Shown piece by piece: positions 23,914 through 36,170 of a DNA stretch of 64,000 bases. The stretch is from Paramecium sonneborni (lineage: Eukaryota > Ciliophora > Oligohymenophorea > Peniculida > Parameciidae). Each line of letters begins with the position of its first letter. The stretch's first letter is position 1. Under the pieces are notes generated by a model. The model was not told the origin of the DNA, did no database searches, and saw only the letters and a program-made list of their open reading frames with translations. Position numbers and translations under genes: made by a program. The stretch is taken from NCBI GenBank assembly GCA_905182985.1, contig CAJJDN010000144.1, forward strand, positions 73,389-137,388, read 5' to 3'.

Positions 23914-25125
23914 ATGAATGATATTGCTCATACAGGAAAATCCTAAGCTTCAGCTTAAGATATTCATTCAAAAATTGAAAGTCAATTCTTATAACGTTAT
24001 GCACATTATTTAATTGGAGATGAATTTGATACCTTTCTAACTCCATCATTTGTTCATATGCTACATATTTTAGATTCAAAGAAAGTGAGTTGTGAATAAT
24101 TGATAAACTATAAAACACAACAAATAAATGTAATTTGTTTTAGTTTAAATATAGAATCAAAACACTGAGAGTCAAGTATTCTTTGCATTAAGAAATTTTA
24201 CTTTTAATTCATTTTCTTTGATGTTTGATTAGAAATTAGAAAATACGAATGTATATACAAAAGAAGATTACTTTCGATCAATAAGAACAACGTATTTAAA
24301 AAATAATAGAGTAGATAAGATTAAACTAATCGTAGACATTAATTTGTGCATAATCCATCTAATTCATTTAATTAAGATAAGCAAGAGTAGCAATAAAATA
24401 ACTTCTATGAATTATATTCTAATAAATTAGCTAAAGATCAAGGAGATATACTTTAAGGAGAAATTGTGATATTTGATACCAGAATTAAATATCCAGCTAC
24501 CAAAGCCAAATAATTGTGTTACGAAATTAAATAAAAAATAGACAATCTTTTTAGATCAACAGTAAACAAAACATTATTTTGAAGACTAGGTAACATCAGA
24601 TTATTAGATCAGAATATATACCATATTTAGAAGAGTATAAATATCCAACAATAGTGTTAATAATATTGTATAATGGAGATGTGAATTTAGATTTTTCAAA
24701 ATTATTATAGATGAATTAAATTACAATCAATAGAAAGCAATTCGCCTTAAAAGTGAAAGTCTATTTTATCAGTAAACTTTCCTTGTTCAGCCATTTTAGG
24801 GAAGTAAACAATTAATAAAAAACTGAATGCATTACAGATAAGGTAAATGGTAATTCAGATTAAGGTTGTTACATTCTATGACATGAATAGAGTTAGATAA
24901 AAGAGATAAAAAGTACTCAAAGAAATAGAAATTATTAAGAAACAAGCATAAGTGGTAATATATATTAATTATATATATCAATAGAATCAAAACAAAAAAA
25001 AGAAAGAACAATATTGGAAATGGAGTATTACTACTGGATTTTGTGTAGCTGCTGCAATCTATTTATTGAGTAAAAAATAAATAAACCTCAAAAAATTTGT
25101 CCAAGTTACTTCCAAAATAGTTTGA
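23914..25125 (+). CDS. probable tail-anchored membrane protein, frame-disrupted
   Basis: The frame opens MNDIAHTGKSQASAQ at 23914. A 25-base GTA..TAG intron (about 24130-24154) leads to SQVFFALRNFTFNSFS. One base is missing at the A run 24298-24303, after which the frame continues as FYELYSNKLAKDQGD. A 28-base intron near 24571-24598 joins FRFFKIIIDELNYNQQ. One frame change near 24800-24845 is unresolved. The end is coiled coil (RQKRQKVLKEIEIIKKQ) then a C-terminal hydrophobic segment (SITTGFCVAAAIYLL), TGA 25123-25125. The layout suggests a tail-anchored membrane protein. No family recognised; errors or decay are both possible. Confidence 0.45.
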
Positions 25126-25161
25126 TTTTTATATATTTTTATATAAATTAGTTAAAAGTAT

Positions 25162-25848
25162 ATGCAGAGATACTTCTAACATTAGAACAATCAGTATAAT
25201 TAATCTATTATTATTTAGAGCCTATTTAATCCATTAAAGAAGATTAACTGAAATTAAATCAAGAAAGAGTTCCCTTCCGAAATTGGATAAAACATTTGAT
25301 GTTTATAAACAAAACAGATATATATCTGCAAGAAAATAAGAAATTTATAAATGGGAAGGGATTATGAAATAAAACAAAAAACTTCTACATAAATTAAATC
25401 AAGTTGAATCTACTTTTCATAAATCTGTAAAATTAAACAAAAATATATTTGTATTCAAGGTAATCTATACGTAGTGTAAGTTCTTGCAACTCTAAAAAAT
25501 CTATTGAAATCTAAGAAAATAGAAAGAAAGAAAATACTAGAATGCAAATTAAATTAAAATAAATGTAATCTTCATATAAGATTAAGAACATCTACTTTTG
25601 ATAAATCAAATTGTAAATCTAGTACAAGGGCAAATAGAACTTAAGTAAAACAATCATAAAATTAAGAAAAGAGTTTAAACGTTAAGCCTATTTAAAATTA
25701 CAAACTATAAAATTAGGGTTATTAAAGACTTAAGATGTTACAATAACCTTAAAAGGAAGAAAAAAAAATCGAAAATATTCTATAATAGTATCAAAAAATT
25801 TTTGATAAAATACTTCCTTTAATAAAGTAAGAAAAACTTAATCAATGA
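25162..25848 (+). CDS. hypothetical basic coiled-coil protein, frame-disrupted
   Basis: Starts MQRYFQHQNNQAYL with a 25-base intron (about 25190-25214), then a clean frame containing SRKSSLPKLDKTFDVYKQN and LNQVESTFHKSVKLNKN. Two frame changes, near 25460 and near 25570, are needed to reach KKSIEIQENRKKEN and finally RTSTFDKSNCKSSTR...QEKLNQ, TGA 25846-25848. The second change would be removed by a very short 16-base GTAATC..AAG intron. Strongly basic and polar; possibly microtubule- or nucleic-acid-binding, but that is only composition. Confidence 0.45.
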
Positions 25849-25879
25849 TAATTATAGATATGAATATTATTTCAAAAAG

Positions 25880-26999
25880 TCATATACTGTCTTTACATTT
25901 TTCGCATAGTTTGTTTGATTAATTTTCTTTTAGTTTAGCATTTTCTAGTCTCAAATTTAGGATCTCTTATTATAAAGTATGTATTTCATCTTCATAAATA
26001 GAATCTTAAGGTTAATTCATTTTCTAAATTCATAAAAAAATGACCATACTTCATATTTTTATAGTTCTTCTCTTAATTAGTTGTTTATTTAGGACTATTA
26101 ATAATTTAATTAAATGGAAATCTTGAGCTTATTTTATAACTCTTCTTTTGTTCCTTCACAATCTAAAATATTAAATGGTAATTCATCAATTTTTTTATTA
26201 GGCCGAGCATATGCTTATTAGGCACTTTAATAAAGTTAGGATTATAAGTCTAAAAGAGAATGAGTAAGTGATTTTGGTGGTGATTTTTATGAAATTTAAG
26301 AAAACTATGTAGTACTATTATTCATAAGTTCTTTCGAAACATGTGTTGAAATTTAATTAGATTAAGTTTAAGATATAAGTTAACTAGAAGTTCCAATTGA
26401 TTGGACTGATTGAATCACAGAAAGGTTGATCTTATCAACAATTTACTAATTTAAATTGAAATCCATACCTTATATATACGCTATCTAATTACATTTAATT
26501 CAAGATCTATTATTTATTATTATTGTTCTTCATCTAGATTTTCACTATTTTATAAGGAAAATGAGTCTAGAGATAATCTAGATTAAGAAGTAAGTTCACT
26601 AAGATATTGTCCAATCACTTCATTTAATTTTTGACCCAATTAATCTAAATTAGTATTTAATGGTTCATTTTATTATGCTTCTATTTCAATACGATCATTG
26701 ACTTCTTCTATTTTCTTAGGTTTTATTTCCAAAGTATTATCGCATGCACCAGAGTAGTAATCTTTCAATCCCAAAATATTTAAATCATTTAATTATATTG
26801 AACCTCCAAGATCTTCTTAATCCTTTCTTTATAATAGTTTTTTATCCACCTTATCATTTAAAATATATTATACAAACTCATTTTTTAATTTATCTTTATT
26901 ATTATTGTTTTGGCTTGGTAATTTTGTTTATGAATATGATCTTGAAATGCCACACATGTCTAAATCATGATCTTAGGAATTCTCAAATCTATTATTCAT
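25880..26999 (-). CDS. hypothetical Gln-rich coiled-coil protein, 356 aa
   Basis: Three exons joined by 23- and 26-base introns (26446-26468, 26024-26049) give an intact minus-strand frame, ATG 26997-26999 to TGA 25880-25882. N-terminus MNNRFENSQDHDLDMCGISR; middle acidic/Gln-rich with KLNEVIGQYLSELTSQS; C-terminus a coiled coil (ILNLRLENAKLKENQ) ending CEKCKDSI. No domain recognised. It is convergent with the preceding plus-strand gene, the stops being 31 bases apart. The exact phase match of both introns supports the model. Confidence 0.75.
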
Positions 27000-27671
27000 T
27001 ATATTTTTATGAATAAAATATAAAATTATTACAAATCAAAAATTCATTAGAACAACCAATTCTTATTGTAATTTCTTCTTTTATCATTTCTCTATTAAAT
27101 TATTTGATTCTTATTGTCTCATATATACTCAAAACGTAATAATTTATTTTTAAGAACTATTCCTTAGTAAAACATTAAAATATAAAACAACTGGTTTTTA
27201 ATTGTAATACAAAATAAGTTTTATCTTTTTTAATCTCAAAAATACTAATTCAATTCTTTTTATTTTCTCCAATCTAATTTAATTTTACTTTTTTTTTTAT
27301 TATTATCTAGTAGATAGTCATAATAATACTTAATAGAGTTTAAATTAATAAGAAAACAAATTCAAGATGATATTTTGAAATTAAGAATGATCTTAATTTA
27401 GTTTTGAAATTTTTATAACTTGCAAAAGTAAATAGAATACTGATTGAATTATATAAAATAATATAAAATATTTTAAATTATAATTTATTTATTATAATGT
27501 TGTAAAAAAATAAATAAATAAAATCAGGAGCGAATCCTTTCAAATTAATTTTTGAAAATTTTTTGAACTTAGATTGAAAATATCTTTCGATAAGTAACAA
27601 GTGATAAATCATTTTTTTGCATTACACGAAGTGGTAAAATAATTAAATAATTATTAAGTTAAAATTTGAGT
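27000..27671. other. divergent intergenic region, nothing seen
   Basis: About 670 AT-rich bases with T and A homopolymers, between divergent genes. No conserved frame on either strand. Confidence 0.5.
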
Positions 27672-29027
27672 ATGGCTACTTGTATTTACCTTAAACATGA
27701 ATTGTTCTATAAAATTCAAAAGAGAAAAATTGGATTTCATCTATTTTAAAAAAAATAGTTTTAGTAGCAATGTAACATCCTTAAATCTAGTGCAATATTC
27801 TAAAATTCTTATATTATTTTTTGACAAGAGATTGTAAATGAATAAAATAAAGAATCTAGTAATCTAGTAATAGGAAATCAAAAATTAACTATCTATACAT
27901 CAACTAATCCTTAGAATGATTGCCAATATTAATATGAGAATTTATAAAATGGTGATACAAATTAAATGGAGATTTATAAATTTGGTTTATAAAAGAAAAT
28001 GGTAAAAAATGTTAAATTAAATTTTTAGATGATGAGATATGGTAAACATTCTATGAAAAAATTAAAGAAGGTACATTATAACTATATCAGCATATATAGT
28101 ATAATTATTTGAGTTGTCAAATAGTTTTGTTTCAAATTAAGATATAATTTTTGGAAGATGTGATTGTAAAAATAGAACTCTAATTTAATAGATAATGTAT
28201 CATTAATATAATTATTAGGTAATTTAATTGAGAGTAGAGAATTTAAACTTATTAAGATCTTGGTACAAATAATAATAGTGACTTATTGTAATATTTAAAA
28301 AAGCATTCATTAAATTTTGATATAGAATAAATATGTTTAATTGTCGCTATTTGAAATATGACTAGTCCTTTTTGATTTTTTGAGGAAGATATGAAAATGA
28401 GTTATTGAAACCTAATTTGACTGTAATGAAAATTAACATTAAAGAACTCTATGGTTTTTGAATAACTTATTATCACTCTACTCTATTATTTTTATATATT
28501 ACTTATTAGTTTTATAATGTTAGAATGAAGTATTTACTAAAACATAAATTAGTAATAAATGAATGGTTTCATCCAAAAATAGTCTATAAAAAATGATAAG
28601 CTCATAACTCAAAAATTGCCAGAATTATAGAATATATCAATAAGAAACATGTATCTGGGTTGGTTTCTATTCCAAATTATCTAGATGTTGCTTTTCCTAA
28701 AGATGATTTTAAAACTAAAATGATTAATGAATTATAAGCATTTGACTATCTCTATTATTTAGGAAGTAGCTAATAAATATAAGAATGGAAATGAAGTTGT
28801 TGGGTAATCTAGTCAGTCTTAAATTATTCACTTGAATGATTATTCTATTTCTAAATAATTCTAATATAAAATTGTAAGTTCTTTAATTAAAAGAAAAAAT
28901 TACTTTATTAAAGTTAATAGATAGAGATTTAACTATTTGTTCTAAAAAATTGAAATGTTTTTCAATTGAAGATCATCATTTCGTTCTGGATCTTATCTAT
29001 TAAAAAAGAAAGGAAGATTTAGAATGA
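27672..29027 (+). CDS. unidentified gene with several frame breaks
   Basis: Begins MATCIYLKHELFYKIQKRK. A TGA near 27820 could lie in a 39-base GTG..AAG intron. A missing A at 27959-27961 is needed to pass from NPQNDCQYQYENLQNGDT to GDLQIWFIKENGKKCQ and FLDDEIWQTFYEKIKEG. Later parts read EYINKKHVSGLVSIPNYL and NELQAFDYLYYLG, and the end is LKCFSIEDHHFVLDLIYQ, TGA 29025-29027, reached after another one-base change at an A run near 28882-28890. Composition is convincingly protein-like, so this was recently a gene. Family not recognised. Could be a pseudogene. Confidence 0.45.
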
Positions 29028-29149
29028 AAAAACATTATTTAGTTTATTATAATACTCGTAATTTTATGTACAATATTAGTCTTAGTATTATAATTACGAA
29101 GACCTATTCAATTATTAAAACGAGGTAATATTATTTTATAAAAATTTAT

Positions 29150-29716
29150 TCATTGTTATGTTATTTAATTAGTAGTTGTTTATCCACAATCGATGCTATG
29201 TTATTATAATTATTCATTTTCTTTTTCTGATTCTGAATCTTCTTGATTACAACAATCAATACAATTACACAAGAATGTACATCTTTATTTTTTCAAATAA
29301 CATTCACAATACTTTTTCATACAACCTGTTTTTTTACAATTACATCCTCCAGTCTATAGTTTTTTTGTTGATTAAGAACAACTTGAATTATTACATCCTT
29401 AACAATTACAATCAATATTGCAAGCTTTTCCTGCAGCAAAACATTCACAATAAGATTTTTGACATTTAGATTTCATACATTTACATTTTGTCACAGTATT
29501 TTGAATAGGCTTTTCAATTTATTTCATCTTTGTGATTTTTTATTAGATTGGAAAGGGTTTGATAGTCGTATATCTTTTTGGGCTTTCATCAATATCAAAT
29601 AATCTTAATTTAGGTTTCTTCTATTCTATCTTTGGCGAAGTTGATGCATAGTAATCTTCAGCCCTTATGAGATCTAGGGCAAATCTTATAAATGAATTAC
29701 AATTCTCAGCTGCCAT
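29150..29716 (-). CDS. CXC (tesmin/TSO1-type) domain protein, 188 aa
   Basis: CXC/CRC domains are cysteine-rich DNA-binding modules of the LIN54/tesmin family, acting in transcription control. The single frame runs from ATG 29714-29716 to TGA 29150-29152. Residues about 82-170 hold two CXC repeats: KCKCMKSKCQKSYCECFAAG followed by CNIDCNCQGCNNSSC, then GCNCKKTGCMKKYCECYLKK followed by CNCIDCCN. The two repeats are separated by only about 15 residues, shorter than the linker in animal LIN54. No other domain is seen. The protein is compact with an acidic tail. Likely nuclear and DNA-binding; targets unknown. Confidence 0.9.
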
Positions 29717-29820
29717 AACAAATATTAATCAATTTTGCCTCCATTTGCAATACAATTTAACTTTCACTATAAAACAAGTTTAGTTTTCTTTAATTAATTT
29801 TATAATATAAAAAGAGAAAT

Positions 29821-30795
29821 TCAAAAAGTTCTTTCAATGGGGTTTTTTTATAGCATTTTTAGAATAAATTCTTAAAGTTCTCTATTCTAAATATATTTCA
29901 ATGATTGTTTGGGTTGCCACTTTTCTATTTGTTTTTTAAATTTATTCAATTTATCATTATAAATTGGTATTTTTGGACAATCCATCATTAAACAAATAAT
30001 CATTCCTAAAGACCATAGATTACATTCCTTTGTAAAATAAGGAATGTAATTTAATTATTCTGGTGAGATGTATTAAAAATTGATATCATCACTATTATAT
30101 AAATCCGATAAATTATTAAGATATATGTATCCTGATAGTTATTAATACTAGAAAGACTTAATACTCAAATTAAAATGAATTATATCTAATGAATGTAGCG
30201 TCATTATGATTTTAATTATCTTATTGACGGAAATTGATAAAGTATTAACATTCTATCTGAGAATTTATAATTGCGATTCAAGACTGTTAGCCTCTATATA
30301 TTGTCTAACAACCAAAATAAATCTATTTTATAAGCATATCTCAATAATGTTAAAGATATTTGAACAATCTGATTCATTGATATGAAAAGTGGTGTTAAAT
30401 AATTTTCTAATCAACCCTCTATTCTCAGATGTGGACTCCAAAATCTCAAGGTCATAGGGTAACCCAGTCTATCTATGAATTATAAGTTATTCTAAGTAAT
30501 AAATATGTATGATACTCTCATTAAGTTTGAATTCTTAGTGAACATATTTAGATGAAAAACGATATTTATAATTGGAGAGATTCAATGAGTATGTAGGACT
30601 TGAATGTTTAGGTAATTAGCATTTAGGTTTAGATTATTGAGACATATATAGTAGATTGCTATCTTCAAAAGGCTCTGTGATAGCAATTTCTAATATTTTC
30701 TCAGTGGTTTAAGGGATTTTAGCTTTGGGTTGAGTTTTACTGAGAATAGGAGTATTTTTGTTTTGTTCTGATTTTTTAGAATGACACACTCCCAT
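29821..30795 (-). CDS. protein kinase-like protein, probable pseudokinase, 324 aa
   Basis: One uninterrupted frame, ATG 30793-30795 to TGA 29821-29823. The C-lobe is recognisable: LHSLDIIHFNLSIKSF stands where the catalytic loop HRDLKP should be, YISPEQ replaces APE, and WSLGMIICLM and FILKMLQKNPIER follow. The catalytic Asp of HRD is replaced (HFN), and no DFG or VAIK lysine is visible (NNLSD at the DFG position). The N-terminal 100 residues are polar, start MGVCHSKK and could be N-myristoylated. The frame is intact, so this looks like a maintained catalytically dead kinase rather than junk. Confidence 0.7.
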
Positions 30796-31311
30796 AAATT
30801 TATTTGATAATATTAGTTTTATATATGAAGAGCACAAATATATTAACGCAATAGCTTATATTTATTTATTTATCGATAAATTATAAGTAAATTTAAGTAT
30901 TATTATTATAGATATATATCAATGTATTTTTAAAAATTTAGAAAGACCAAAGCTTAACAATTAAAAAATCTTATTTTGGAAGAGATTTCATGTAAAATAT
31001 TATTTATTAAAAATAATATTTTTTAACCTACAATTAATTAATACTAGTCTGTTTTATTATTGGAATTGATACTAAAAAAATAAAAATCTAATTTGTTAGA
31101 AGTTTTCAGTTATTTAGATAAGATATTAATTTGTATGTGAAAGTTGAAAACAATAATAATTATTTGAGTTTTAATAATAGAATATGAAAAGAATGGTATA
31201 AAAATGTGTAGAATAAAAGAATATGAGTTGATAAAGTTATCATCATAATTTTAGTTACATTGTAAATATAAAGAAAATAAATATTTATTTTGAAAATATA
31301 TATTTATAAAA
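30796..31311. other. divergent intergenic region, nothing seen
   Basis: About 515 AT-rich bases between the pseudokinase and kelch gene starts. No frame or RNA signal recognised. Confidence 0.5.
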
Positions 31312-33347
31312 ATGAGCAATAGTGACTCACCTTCTCCACTTCAACCAATTCTAAATTTTAATGATGAAGATGAAGCTATGGATCATTTAGTAAAAGAATA
31401 TTAGAATTAAGGAATAAGTGATCTGTCATTGACTAAATATAAATACTTAGTGTAAAGAGGATTATAAATGGTAAAATAAATTAAAGATTATAGATACATC
31501 CACCATTACCAATATAGAATAATAAAAGCAAGCTAAGTAAATTCATAAGTTCATAGGAATTATTATAAGTAGATAAAACATTAGTGGATAAATTAGAGAA
31601 GGATTAAAAATGGTAACCTTATAGAGCTAGATTATTTAAAAATAATTCTTAGCATAGTTTAAGGAGTTTGCATGATAAAAGTTCTAGTAAAATATATACA
31701 GGTTATGGTCCATTGGATGAGATTGCATTTTAATTGGGACATAATAGAGCATAAATAAAACATTAGAATGAGTAACTGTCTTAATTGATTGAATAATATA
31801 CAATAAGTAAAAGTTAATAAGTGGGTAAATTACCAAGAATAAAATGTTATCCATCTAGATTAAATGATGATGGTTAGAAATTAAATAAACATTAACCAAA
31901 AGTAATTGAATTAGTATAAGATGCTTCAATTCCAAATTATTATTTAAATTGGGTTGAGAGATTTTATGGTAAATGGAGACCTCCAATGAGAGAAGGTGCC
32001 ACATTGAGTGTAATTTAAAATAAATTCTATTTATATGGTGGAATAAGTGCTACACCATTTAATGATATGAATGTTTGGAATGGAAATGAATGGTCTTAAA
32101 TAGAAGTAATAGATAAACCACCATATGGTAGAACTAATCATATAGCAGGAGTATATAGAAGATCAATATTTTATTTTGGAGGAGAAAAACCATATGATAA
32201 TGCTTAGAAAATAAGAGAAAGTTTAAATGATTTTAGAGTTTTTAATACAGAAACTAATGAATTCAAATTTGTTAGAACAAGTGGAGAAGGAGTAGAAGTA
32301 AGAAGAGGATAAGCTAGTACATTGGTAGGCAAACATTTATTTATTATGGGAGGAATAAATACAAAAGGAAAATATCTATCAGATGCATTTCATTTTGATG
32401 TCACTACATCCAAATAAGCACCTGCTAATATTGATAATTGCAATTATTTTTAGAATGGAATTGCTTTTCATACTTTAGTTTCTGTTTATAATACAAATAG
32501 ATTAATACAACTTTATAAATCTAATTTAGATGTTGATGATTTAAAGGATATGAAATAAAAAGTTGAAGGAGTCTACTTATTTGGAGGTGAAAATAAATAG
32601 GGATAATTATATTCTGGATTTTATTTATTAAATACATATTAAAGACCTATGTATTGGAGTGAAATTAAAGCTAAAGGAATTCAACCATGTGCTAGATATA
32701 AACATTCTTGTAATTACTTTGATAAGTAATAATTGATAGTCATTTTTGGTGGTATCAATATAGATTCTATATTTTTAAATGATTGTCATATTTTTAAAGT
32801 AGACTCCTAAACTTGGTGTAATATTTAAATGGAATATAGAGATGGTAGAGCAGGTCATTGTGCTGCTTAGGATGAAAATAGATTACTTATTTTTGGAGGA
32901 TATAATGAAAATGGATTTGTTAAAGCTGATATTGTATGGCTTGAATTAGATTAAAATATTTAAGTTAAAACTTAAAGAGAAAAACTATCCAATATGGATA
33001 CTACTAAACATGAAAAAATGAAAGAAAAATAGAAAGTTTAAGATGAATAAGAAAGACTCCTAAAATTAAGAGAGTAGATTGAATTACTCTCATTTAAAGG
33101 CATTAAATCTTTTGCTCCCATGCCTCTTATTAAATAGAGATCAAGATCTAGTTTATGGAAAACTGTTTAATCTAAGAAGTAATAAATGTTATAATTAAAA
33201 ATAATTGAAGAAACTTAACATCTCATGAAAGATTTCAATAATGAATCAGTCTAAAGAAATGAAGAAAAATAATAAGAATCAACTACTCCACTTGTTAACT
33301 AATTAGATCTTAAAAAAATAGCCAAAAATTTTAGATCAACTAATTGA
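31312..33347 (+). CDS. kelch-repeat protein, 670 aa
   Basis: Kelch repeats fold into a beta-propeller used for protein binding. Two exons with one 23-base intron (31471-31493) give a frame from ATG 31312 to TGA 33345-33347. About six kelch blades occupy roughly residues 225-530, seen as the double-glycine strands YLYGGIS, FYFGGEKP, FIMGGINT, YLFGGENK, VIFGGINI and LIFGGYNE, each followed by an aromatic/Trp position. N-terminal 200 residues are polar with coil; the C-terminal 130 are a basic coiled coil (KEKQKVQDEQERLLKLREQ). No BTB domain is seen. The 3' part (from 32630) is repeated after the N at 33884. Confidence 0.9.
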
Positions 33348-33883
33348 TAATGCTTTTACTATTTTATATTATTGATATCATAATAATTTCAAATGACCAG
33401 TCACTTAATCAATTAGATCACAATCAGCAGGTCCTATTGCACAAACTGTTTAACTTCCAGGTTCAACCTTAAATTAATTGAAATTTATAATTACTTATGT
33501 TCTACCTGCATCTGTTACTATATATGTAATCAATCCATTCTATCTTGCTTTTGCTTCTATATTATGCAATTCTTATTGACTCTCACATTTCACTACTACT
33601 TTTGCTTAACCACTTCCTTCCCATTTTTATAACAAATCATATTTATCATTTAATAATTATTTATATGCTCCCAAAACTATGCATTTATTAATACATTAAT
33701 TATACCTGCATGTCCTGTTTATGCTGCTATCTTACCTATTCCCATTTTTAGATCCATTCTCACTACACAAACCATTTTATATCTCTTATCAAATTACTCT
33801 CCTGGTGCTTTTATATCATCAAAATTTATATCAAAAGGAATTGCATCAATATCTGTAAATAATCCAACATTTTATTTTTTTGT
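32630..33883. repeat. first copy of a 1254-base direct repeat ending at a single N
   Basis: AAATACATATTAAAGACC at 32630 through TTTTTTGT at 33883 recurs at 33885-35138. The N at 33884 lies between them. The block includes the kelch 3' half and most of the peptidyl-tRNA hydrolase gene. Interpreted as a third unmerged contig overlap. Confidence 0.9.
33378..33883 (-). pseudogene. truncated duplicate of peptidyl-tRNA hydrolase 2 (assembly copy)
   Basis: Matches the 3' part of the gene at 34633-35280 and is cut at its 5' side by the N at 33884. It has the same introns and stop. It should disappear when the overlap is merged; not an independent gene. Confidence 0.8.
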
Positions 33884-33884
33884 N

Positions 33885-35138
33885 AAATACATATTAAAGA
33901 CCTATGTATTGGAGTGAAATTAAAGCTAAAGGAATTCAACCATGTGCTAGATATAAACATTCTTGTAATTACTTTGATAAGTAATAATTGATAGTCATTT
34001 TTGGTGGTATCAATATAGATTCTATATTTTTAAATGATTGTCATATTTTTAAAGTAGACTCCTAAACTTGGTGTAATATTTAAATGGAATATAGAGATGG
34101 TAGAGCAGGTCATTGTGCTGCTTAGGATGAAAATAGATTACTTATTTTTGGAGGATATAATGAAAATGGATTTGTTAAAGCTGATATTGTATGGCTTGAA
34201 TTAGATTAAAATATTTAAGTTAAAACTTAAAGAGAAAAACTATCCAATATGGATACTACTAAACATGAAAAAATGAAAGAAAAATAGAAAGTTTAAGATG
34301 AATAAGAAAGACTCCTAAAATTAAGAGAGTAGATTGAATTACTCTCATTTAAAGGCATTAAATCTTTTGCTCCCATGCCTCTTATTAAATAGAGATCAAG
34401 ATCTAGTTTATGGAAAACTGTTTAATCTAAGAAGTAATAAATGTTATAATTAAAAATAATTGAAGAAACTTAACATCTCATGAAAGATTTCAATAATGAA
34501 TCAGTCTAAAGAAATGAAGAAAAATAATAAGAATCAACTACTCCACTTGTTAACTAATTAGATCTTAAAAAAATAGCCAAAAATTTTAGATCAACTAATT
34601 GATAATGCTTTTACTATTTTATATTATTGATATCATAATAATTTCAAATGACCAGTCACTTAATCAATTAGATCACAATCAGCAGGTCCTATTGCACAAA
34701 CTGTTTAACTTCCAGGTTCAACCTTAAATTAATTGAAATTTATAATTACTTATGTTCTACCTGCATCTGTTACTATATATGTAATCAATCCATTCTATCT
34801 TGCTTTTGCTTCTATATTATGCAATTCTTATTGACTCTCACATTTCACTACTACTTTTGCTTAACCACTTCCTTCCCATTTTTATAACAAATCATATTTA
34901 TCATTTAATAATTATTTATATGCTCCCAAAACTATGCATTTATTAATACATTAATTATACCTGCATGTCCTGTTTATGCTGCTATCTTACCTATTCCCAT
35001 TTTTAGATCCATTCTCACTACACAAACCATTTTATATCTCTTATCAAATTACTCTCCTGGTGCTTTTATATCATCAAAATTTATATCAAAAGGAATTGCA
35101 TCAATATCTGTAAATAATCCAACATTTTATTTTTTTGT
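33885..35138. repeat. second copy of the 1254-base direct repeat
   Basis: Matches 32630-33883 with an offset of 1255. It carries a headless copy of the kelch gene C-terminus (33885-34602) and then the hydrolase gene, whose 5' end continues into unique sequence after 35138. Confidence 0.9.
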
Positions 35139-35280
35139 TTGCTATCCCTCTTACAATGCTAAAAGCAATTCTACTGCTTGTTCTATACTATCAGCACTTG
35201 GTAATACTTAAGCTATTTGTTCTTCTGAAAAACTCAAATTCAAAAGTTCATTCTTTATCAATTATTTACTCTAATCCATT
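34633..35280 (-). CDS. PTH2: peptidyl-tRNA hydrolase 2 with N-terminal UBA-like region, about 196 aa
   Basis: Pth2 releases peptides from peptidyl-tRNA that drops off ribosomes. The family signatures are clear: MVCVVRMDLKMGIGKIAAQ and TGHAVLGAYK, KWEGSGQAKVVVKC, ITYIVTDAGRTQ, then GSQTVCAIGPADCDLIDQV and TGHLKLL at the end. Introns of 29 bases (34932-34960) and 27 bases (about 34718-34744) are removed. The N-terminal 45 residues resemble a UBA helix bundle (LSFSEEQIAQVLPSADSIEQ), as in other Pth2 proteins. One extra base at the T run 35220-35222 breaks the frame, and removing it restores a perfect match. Catalytic residues are retained, so a sequence error is likelier than loss of function. 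Confidence 0.9.
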
Positions 35281-36170
35281 TTAAATATTATATAAAAATT
35301 ATATATAAATATTCTAACGTAAATCTTAGGAAAAAGAAATGGTATGATTTCTTCTTAAATAATAATTATTTTAATGTAATCAAGTAATATGTTTTAATTG
35401 AAATATTTATCATTTATATAATGTTAGTTAATTAAATAACCAACCAGTATAGTTAATCATACTTCTTTATATAATAATTGAATGTTGCTTTGAGACTAAT
35501 TTTTAAACTTAAATGATTATCTCCAAAGATCAATATTGATATATTTTATGGTAAACACTTGAAATTTCAATTTTTAAAGCGATAGTGATAATTGTTTAAA
35601 AACACTTGAAGTTCAATTATATTCTCGAATACAATGATTTAGAAAATGGATAGAGAAATAAGATAAGTAATTTCTAAAGAAAACTTAAAATGATTATAGA
35701 AAATAGCTTAATATAGATTAGAGATTATAAAAATAAGAAAATCAGGTTAGGATTCATTTTACAACATTGTTTAGAGGTGAGAATCCTTCAGTAGATTGTT
35801 TTTTTTGAAATCTTTCTTGACGTGTGTATTATATTTCGTATTCTTTAATCTTTTCAAAATTAATCTAGATGTGCTTTGAGGCAGGTATATTAGGAAGTTT
35901 AAGAGTAGATTTGGTAGATTGGCAAAGACCCATTTGAGTTTATGATAATTTAATAATGAAAAGAAATCCAACAATTAGTTCAATTATATATAGCAGAAAT
36001 TAATTTACTGAATCGATGAGTCTTAATTAAATGTTATATATAGTGAAAATTGATTTTTGTTTTAATTAATTGCCTCTTAATGATTAAAACATCATTCAAA
36101 TGGTAATTTTTTTTTTTTTTTCTTATTGTTTATTTGAATGAACATATTAATCTGAGGAATGGGTTATATC
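35281..36170. other. intergenic region with one doubtful ORF
   Basis: About 890 bases. The best frame is 35690-35959 on the plus strand (89 codons, MIIENSLIQIRDYKNKK... ending EFMIIQQ), partly GC-richer than its surroundings. An alternative short frame from 35647 with a 33-base intron overlaps it. Neither is convincing. The region may hold a decayed gene. A 13-T run lies near 36109-36121. Confidence 0.35.

Noticed and set aside
25570..25590. A 16-base intron in the 25162-25848 gene
   Set aside because: It would restore frame but is shorter than any other intron accepted here and ends AAG; left as unresolved.
29176..29469. Plus-strand hydrophobic ORF over the CXC gene
   Set aside because: It is the antisense shadow of the cysteine-rich minus-strand gene.
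35690..35959. Real 89-codon gene
   Set aside because: No intron, no family and an overlapping alternative frame; kept only as a doubtful ORF within the spacer.
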